From Siphonodentalium dalli (lineage: Eukaryota > Mollusca > Scaphopoda > Gadilida > Siphonodentaliidae): a stretch of DNA of 64,000 bases. The notes beneath the pieces are model-generated. The model worked only from the letters and a program-made list of their open reading frames with translations. It did no database searches and was not told the origin of the DNA. The DNA is taken from NCBI GenBank assembly GCA_032622095.1, contig CP136061.1, positions 52,835,762 to 52,899,761 on the forward strand. Reading direction: 5' to 3'. This document shows, one piece after another, positions 54,001 to 63,000 of this stretch. A program made the translations under genes and the position numbers. Every line of letters begins with the position of its first letter. Positions within the stretch are counted from its first letter, which is position 1.

Positions 54001-57000
54001 GTTCTGATTTCTGTCAGAATACCCTGACCAGGGTGCAATCCCCGGTCCGCTAGCACATGGCTGAGATTGTTACATTGAAGGTGATGCTCCGTTACGAGAA
54101 TCAAACCATGAACATAATTATAACACTTGTCCAATATCAATCTCTGTCAATTTATTAAAGTAATAATGACACTACTGTTTTTACATTGAATTGATAAACC
54201 CAGATGTAAATTGTAATCAACTTTTAAGTTCAAATGTGACCAACACATCTGGATCAGTTGTATTGAGCCATAAAACAACAAAGTATTATGAGAAAGAATG
54301 TAGTTCATAACATTATGATAAATAGCGTCAGTAGCGATGGTAATTATTGCTAAATAAATGTCCACGCGTAAATAAATTCCCACGAAATTAGGAGACTTCC
54401 GGTAACAAACACGTGGCATTTTTTATATCTGACAAATTATATCATACCTTATAGGTTCTATAATAATTACATAGATGAATTGTTCACAATAGTCTATGCG
54501 CCTCGTAAGGCCTTGACATGGCGGCTGATTATGGCGAAATGTCGATTTTCAGATTCGAAAAATATTAAGTTCGCCGCCTATTCGAAAACACGGAACAATT
54601 GTATGTTTTGAAGCGAAACGGTCCGTGAATTCGAAACAATAATTCTAAAAACTAACGCGTAGGCGACCAGTAATTATTGTATCGATAAATTGAATTTGTT
54701 GTCTAGTTGTTAAACGACAAATTCGGAACAATACTCCCTTTAGACTTCTCTCTTTGGTAGCAGAAAATAAACTGGCGGATTCAGTCGGTTATATTGGGAC
54801 TGCGCATGCGTGACTAATCCGAGCAAGACCGCGAGGTACTGTAGGCGACCACGCACAAAAAGTTAACCCCTTTTCTACTATGGTTTTACAAACGCAGGAC
54901 ATCTTTCCATCCATATAGTTCAGTGTGAACGGCTTCCTTTAGCGGAAATATAATATCTATCCACATAATACCCATGAAAATTAACTTTTAGGGGGTGAGT
55001 TTTAGGGGGTGAGTTTTAGGGGGTGAGTTTTAGGGGGTGAGTTTTAAAAGTTATGTGAACACGGTAACATAATAGTACTCAAAAACTCGCGTAAACGATA
55101 TAAACGTCACTCCAACTGTCAACCGTAAAATGACATAAATGTCATTCTACCAACCAAAGGGTTAACAGACTTTTATAAAATTTATCTCATTTCACATGAA
55201 ACCACTTCGATGGTCTTGGGTCCCTTTAAAGATAATGATACTTCCATGGTACTTACTGTGTACACATACAGCACCGTCCCAATACGCATCAGGGTTGGAA
55301 CATAAGCACTTGTCATTCACGCAAGTCAGGTTCGTCTTACAAGGATCCTCAGCATGGATAATACACAGGGTGTTGAAATCCTTTTCTAAGAACAGAGAAT
55401 ATGTTTTATGTAGCCAATACTCATACAGCATCGAGGAGGGTCACGCGACCATTTCCTTTCAGTTTGAACCGAATACACATTAATGTTCGTGAATCAAATC
55501 GAATCGAACATAATCAACGCAAGAAAGTATATAACTAAGGGTAGTTTCCAAGCAGGAAGGTTTGGTTTTATTGGGCACAATTCGCAGAAATAGTGGCTGC
55601 TTGTAACCAACAATTTAAAAACAAATACATCAATAAAATCTAGCCTCATTCTTGCAGCCAAACGATGCTTGATTGCTTTCTAACTATGTAAGCTATTGGA
55701 CACACTCTTGAGCCAACATGTAATTTTAGGCGTGTGAACTGAACTCATGGCCTTATGGCAATGTTTGACACTACATGATACAGAAACTGACAAGGTTTGT
55801 CGAATTTGGAATAATGCGCTTGGAAAACAGATTCTATGTCATGGAACTACAAACAAATTTATTGTTAGATCAAGTAGTTAGCAAATTAATCAATTAATTC
55901 ATTTTGTATCATGTATGGCCAATTAGAACATTTCCATAACGCCATCCATTGTCTGTATCAGATGTCTATCCTGAGGAATAGACACATTGAGCATGTTATC
56001 ATAATGTGTAATTGACCCAAACGTTGGATATCTGGGTGTGACAATTAGATATCCGTGATATCCAATTGTCACACCCAGGTATCCAAAGCTTTGGTAAATT
56101 ACACATTATTACAATGTGCCCATTCCAATCGCCGCAATTAATTTGGTGGGGCACGGGTGGGGGTCACACAACAACACAGCAATATCCATTTAAAAGACAT
56201 ATTAATATCCATTTAGAAAACGCTGATGCAGAAAATTCAGAAAAGTAGACTTGAAATCTTCACAGGACGAACATAGCACTGTCAAGTACACAGCACTAGT
56301 TTTCACAAAAAGTCAAATATATTAACATTCTTGTGAATATGGAGTGTGGTCGCATCAAATTTCACTCCACTAATGTCGTATTCATGTTCATGTTTGTGCA
56401 GTTTTAAATATCTGGACGGTTCAATTTACTTTGACATTCATCGCTCTCCTGTCTTGGTACATCAGTCTTTACTTTCCCCATGCACGCCGGGTAGTATTTT
56501 GTGAGACTGTATACTGTATACTCCCCAGAGAATGAATTTGGCGACACAAGCCCACTGTATGGGGTAGAGTGACTAAATTCACCCTCCGGGGACGTCATTC
56601 TGGAAATGTACGGCACCATATTCGTAGGCCTATGAGACTCTAAAAAAAATGTATAGACTCACTTAGATTGCATTTACTCTGGGATTCATCATAATAGTTA
56701 AATGAGTCTGGACACCTGCAGTAATCATTAACGCATGCCAGATCTCCCATGCAGGAGTCATCAGGGTCAGAGGCACACACCGTGTAGTTAAAACCATGAC
56801 CTAAGAAAAATGGTAGAAGAAGAATATGACATGAGTTCATAAATCAAATGTTCAAAATTATTTAATCCTTTGATAATTAAATACTCGCTGATGAGTAGTT
56901 ACATTAGGAAATGTTCAGATATTAGTAAGTTCCACAAATTAACTGCCTTGTTGAACTTGTATTCTGAATATTTCCTACCAATGAATAGGAATCCCTATGA

Positions 57001-60000
57001 ACTTGCATTATCTGTCACCTGCTTACAGTAGTGCCCTAAATAATCGACTCCTTAACCACAGCAGAATTATGGGTAATTTTTCAGGATTCAGTCGGAAATA
57101 TGGGCTCACTGAGAGCTTTCCGATGAATGGCAACAAGCCATATTTACAACTAAATCCTGAAAAATTACCCATAATTCTGCTGTGGTTAAGGAGTTGATTA
57201 TTTAGGGCATTACTGTATATTTACTGAACATCCCTGCTGATAAATATTTTTGTATGTGGTCTGACAAATGTGACACTGAAATCAACATTAAGTTGAATCT
57301 GATAAAACATTGCTATCTACAGCCAATGCTATATAAATAATGCATGGGTTTTACAGCAAACATTCAATTTTCCAGAAGTTCTAGACCCTGAAATTCCTAA
57401 TGTTCATTTCAAGTTCCGACATTTGATAAGATAGATATACGAACCCTGATTTTCTTAATTACTCAATTTTTCCTGGAGTGTTCAAAACCTGGATTTGCTA
57501 ATGTTTATGCTCCAGTTACCAGGTTATAGGTGACCACACCCTGCTATTTATAGCCAATGCTATCTTATAATGTTTTGGTGTTCCAGTACTGTCCAGGATT
57601 GGATTGGAATCCCTAATGTTCATTTTCCCATTTCCAAAATAGGTATAATGAAAGTGTCAATGACACTGTAGTTCAACATAGGGAGGAGTTAATTTTTATG
57701 CTGAGCAATGAAAGGAATGATAATGAAGAAGTCACACTGAAGATCCATATAAAGTTTGATCATTATCAGATGAGGGATATATGGTCTGTAGGGTACGCCA
57801 AAGGATTCAGTCATACAAAGAGTAAATTCCAAGATGGCCACTGGCGGCCTTGTTTTTCAACGAATTTCGGTCAAAATAGGAGGCTCCCATCTAGAGGTCG
57901 CCCCGAAGATCCATATGATGTTTGGTGATCATCAGATGAGGGATGTGGTCTGTAGGTGTGCCAAAGGATTTAGTCATGCAAAGAGAAAAAAATCAAAGAC
58001 AGCTGGCAGTGGCCATCTTTTTCATCGAAATTTGTTCAAATTTTATAGCTCCCATCTAGAGGTGATTCTAAACATCCCTGTAAATTTTCAAAATAATTCT
58101 CCAATAAATGCGGGCTGCGGGGATGTGCCGATGGATTCAAATTGGAAATACAAGAGGGCTGCTGGCAGCCAAGTTTTTCAACAAATTTTTGTCAATATAG
58201 GTGGCTCTCATCTAGAGATCACCCCGAAGATACATATGAAGTTTGGTGATGATCGGATGAGGGATGTGGTCTGCAGGGTGTGCCAAAGGATTTAGTCATG
58301 CCAAGATTAAAATCCAAGATGGCTGACGGAAGCATGTTTTTCAAAAATCTTTCAAATGTTATGGCTCCCATCTACAGGTGATCACAATGGTGCCTGCAAT
58401 TTTTTTTAATTATCTGGCCACAACTACGGGCTGTAGGGTGTGATGATGGATTTAATTTGAAATCCAAGATGGCTGCTGGCGGCCATGTTTTTCATAAAAA
58501 TTTGACAGCTCCCATCTACAGGTCACCCTGAAGCTACATATGAAGTTTGGTGAAGATCGGATGAGGGATGTGGCCTGTAGGGCATGCCAAAGGAAATTGT
58601 TGACGAACTAACACATGGAAGGAAAAATGGATGCCAACCCATGGCAATAGCTCAAACTTCACATTGTAAAGTTGAGCTAAAAACCATGCATTCCTAAACA
58701 TCCTCAAGTTTTCCAGTTTTCATATCCTTGAATTGCTAATATTCATTTTTCTGTCACGGAATATGTGTACGAACCCTGCCTTTTATAGTCAGTGCTACAT
58801 AAGTAATGCTTGGATTTTCCAGTATCGCTAAAAAAACGAATTTCTTCCAAAGGTCTCAAGAACATGAATTACCTAATGTTCATTTCCGGTTCCAGCAGTT
58901 GGCAAGATAGATATATGAATCCTGATTTCCTTAATAACTAAATTTTTACTGGAGTGTTCAAAACCTGGATTTGCTAATATTCATTTTCCAGTTAGCAGGA
59001 TAGGTGAAAAAACGTGGCCATTTATAGCCAGTGCTACATAAGTAATAGTTGGAGTTTCCAGCCTGCTAAAAAAGCTAAATTTTTCCAGGGGTATTAAGCA
59101 TCTTGCATTCTTGATTTTAAATTTCCAGTTCCAAGGATAGGTGTACGAACACTGCTTTCCTAAAAATCCTAATTTTATCGAGTTCTTGTTAAAACAAAGG
59201 CTCAACATCTGTAATGCTGTACTGAGTCTGGATTATTTGGGGGTTCCCTATTACCACAAGCATTATATCAGTCTCAGCCAATCACAACATAATATCGCCA
59301 AAGCCATGTAGCTATTTGGGCTAGTGTTGGAAAATCTATACAGTCCCAGATTTGCCACATAACTCATGAGAAGTTATTTATAGTGACACAGAGCTATTTG
59401 GTATAGGAAACACCAGCATTTTCTCCAGATGCAGCTATTTGAGTCGGGTTTACCCAGAACTGATTTTTTTCCTGAAGGTTTCAAATCATTGAATTCCTAA
59501 TGTTCATGCTCAAGTTCCGAGGATAGGTTACGAATCCTACCATTTATAGCCAATACGTATTATAAAAATAGAGTAATATTTGGATTTTCCAGTATCAATA
59601 AAAACCTAAATTATGCCAGGGGTTTCAAGAATCTGATATTCCTAATGTTCGTTTTCCAATTCCCAGGATAGGTGAATAAAAGTATCACAAATAAATAAAA
59701 ACATGACTTTATAATACAAACCTGTAGAACAAGCCTCGCCATCCCAATAGGCATCTGACGAAATGCACCCACACATTCCATTCGAACAAATGAGTTGACC
59801 AAAACACGGGTCCTCAGGTGTTGTTGAGCAGCTCTCAAAGATCTTCTTACCTGGAATAAGGGAAATGCATCATTAGAAATTAATAATCATTAATAATACA
59901 TAACAATGACATCAATCACTGCTCAAATAATAGTTACTATATAATTCAAGATATATAAAAGATGAACAATCAGTATCTATTATATTTTATCTTTTTCTTT

Positions 60001-63000
60001 TATAAAGGAATGTCTACAAACGCTAGAGTTAACACATGCCAAAGGGACATCAGGATAACAATTTATGAGGCATAACTTCTACAATAAAATACGGACAGGC
60101 TAGGGATGGTTTGACAATTTTAGCTGAAATCAGAACTTGTTTAAGTTACCGAGCTTATTACAGTAATGTCCTAAATAATCGACCCCTAAACCACAGCAGA
60201 ATTATGGGAAATTTTCCATAATTCTGCTGTAGTCGGAAATATGGCTTGTTGCCATTCATCGGAAAGCTCTAAGTGAGAGCTTTCAAATGAATGGCAACAA
60301 GCCATATTTCCGACTAAATCCTGAAAAATTACCCATAATTCTGCTGTGGTTAAGGAGTCGATTAGTTAGGGCATTACTGTACATGTAGTGAAAATATTTA
60401 TAAAAATTTTGATGCTGTTTTTGTCGAATAAAAATTAAATATGAATATTGTAGACCACAAATGTGGCAAACAAATGTCTATGCCAGGCATCACCCTGCTA
60501 TATGATTATCAGCAAACACAAGCTTAACATGCATTATAATACTCACTTGTAGTGCAAGCTGTTCCACCCCAGTAATGTGTGTCAGCACACTGACATTGGT
60601 TGTTAACACATGTCATGTCTCCTTTACATGGATTCACACCAGATGGAACCCCAACTGGACAAGATACAGTCACGTCCAACTCTGATAAAACAATGAAAGT
60701 GTCAATGACACCGCAGCTCAAGATGGAGAGGGGATAATATTAATCTCATGCATTACAGTCAATTCAGCAATTAGGGATGCGGAAAGTTGAAAAAGGATAA
60801 ATTTCCATCTGAAATTTGTAAATACAGTGTAACAAAGAATATTATTATATGGTCATAAGTTTCTTTCCCCAATTCCTATGTTAAAACGTAACGAAAAAAA
60901 TCGAGATATCTAACAATGTTCACCTCATTAATGAAACAACAGGTTAATAACAGTTCTGAGTGACGTCAGATACTTCAGGGGTTAAAACATAACTTATTAT
61001 CAGACCTGAAAATAGATAAGGTTTTCCCAGCGACATTCAACATCATAATGTCTTGTCCAATCAAAGTGCGTTTCATATAATAAAACAGTTATCGCATTGT
61101 TTCTTGGTTGACAAGACGAATTGTAAGCCCTTGGAAGTCAATAATTCCTCGTGTCAACCTCGAAACAATGCGATAATTGTATAGTACTCACTTGTAGTGC
61201 AAGCTATTCCACCCCAGTAATGTGTGTCAGCACACTGACATTGGTTGTTAACACACGTCATGTCTCCTTTACATGGATTCACGCCAGATGGAACTCCAAC
61301 AGGACAAGTTACAGTCACATCCAACTCTGATAAAACAATGAAAGTGTCAATGACACAGCAGCTCAAGATGGAGAGGGGATAATATTAATCTCATGCATTA
61401 CAGTCAATTCAGCAATTAGGGATGCGGAAAGTTGAAAAAGGATAAATTTCCATCTGAAATTTGTAAATACAGTGTAACAAAGAATATTATTATATGGTCA
61501 TAAGTTTCTTTCCCCAATTCCTATGTTAAAATGTAACGAAAAAAATCGAGATATCTAACAATGTTCACCTCATTAATGAAACAACAGGTTAATAACAGTT
61601 CTGAGTGACGTCAGATACTTCAGGGGTTAAAACATAACTTATTATCAGACCTGAAAATAGATAAGGTTTTCCCAGCGACATTCAACATCATAATGTCTTG
61701 TCCAATCAAAGTGCGTTTCATATAATAAAACAGTTATCGCATTGTTTCTTGGTTGACAAGACGAATTGTCAGCCCTTGGAAGTCAATAATTCCTCGTGTC
61801 AACCTCGAAACAATGCGATAATTGTATAGTACTCACTTGTAGTGCAAGCTATTCCACCCCAGTAATGTGTGTCAGCACACTGACATTGGTTGTTAACACA
61901 CGTCATGTCTCCTTTACATGGATTCACGCCAGATGGAACTCCAACGGGACAAGTTACAGTCACGTCCAACTCTGATAAAACAATGAAAGTGTCAATGACA
62001 CTGTAGCTCAAGATGGAGGGGATAATATTAATCTCATGCATTACGGTCAATTCAGCAATTAGGGATGCGGAAAGTTGAAAAAGGATAAATTTCCATCTGA
62101 AATTGTAACTACAGAATAACAAAGATTAATACTCACTTGTAGTGCAAGCATTTCCATCCCAGTAATGTGTGTCAGCACACTGACATTGGTTGTTAACACA
62201 CGTCATGTCTCCTTTACATGGATTCACGCCAGATGGTACTCCAACAGGACAAGTTACTGTCACGTCCAACTCTGATAAACAAAATTAAAACCATTTAAAA
62301 CTATTTAAAAATAGTTCTACATGTGTACGAGTAATTATCCATTCAGTGTCCATCCTTTTGTAATGCATGTACTTCATTAACATAATCTTTGATCTTGTTT
62401 TACCTGTGGTTAATTAGTTTAAACTCAGAAGTCGTACTATTTTTCGCTCAGTTTGTAACTATACAGCATAACAAATATTAATACTCACTTGTAGTGCAAG
62501 CTGTTCCACCCCAGTAATGTGTGTCAGCACACTGACATTGGTTGTTAACACACGTCATGTCTCCTTTACATGGATTCACACCAGATGGAACGCCAACAGG
62601 ACATGTTACAGTCACGTCTAGCTCTGATAAACAAAATTAAAACCATTTAAACAATGAATTTGTCAATGACACTGTAGCTCAAGATGGAGAGGGGAGAATA
62701 ATAATGTCATGCATTACAGTCAATTGAGCAATTAGGAATGTTGAAAAAAAGGATAAATTTCCATCTGAAATTTGTAACTACAGAATAACGAAGATTAATA
62801 CTCACTTGTTGTGCAAGCTGTTCCACCCCAGTAATGTGTGTCAGCACACTGACATTGGTTGTTAACACACGTCATGTCTCCTTTACATGGATTCACGCCA
62901 GATGGAACTCCAACAGGACAAGTTACAGTCACGTCCAACTCTGATAAAACAATGCAAGTGTCAATGACACTGTAGCTCAAGATGGAGGGGATAATATTAA

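Larger units (their letters stand above)
49950..54952. mobile_element. Long composite with inverted arms (CACTGAACTATATGG ends)
   Basis: 49975-50160 matches inverted 54764-54952 (tttgtaaaaccatagtagaa, taaccgactgaatccgccag). A palindromic AT segment joins a short element (49950-50281, ends pairing over about 54 bp) to a second end atatttccgctaaaggaagc at 50280, which pairs with 54920-54952. The interior contains scattered open frames on both strands without a domain I recognise. Confidence 0.72.
42623..55256 (-). other. 12.6-kb intron of the receptor gene
   Basis: The largest intron. From low to high it holds duplicated units (42.8-43.2 kb), micro-hairpins (44.3), an inverted-end element (44.45-45.61), the pogo/Tigger relic (46.24-48.11), an isolated element end (48.6-48.73), a piggyBac-like MITE (49.52-49.92) and the 50-55 kb composite. 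43.2-44.2, 45.61-46.24 and 48.73-49.5 kb show nothing I can name. No further module exon was found. Confidence 0.7.
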
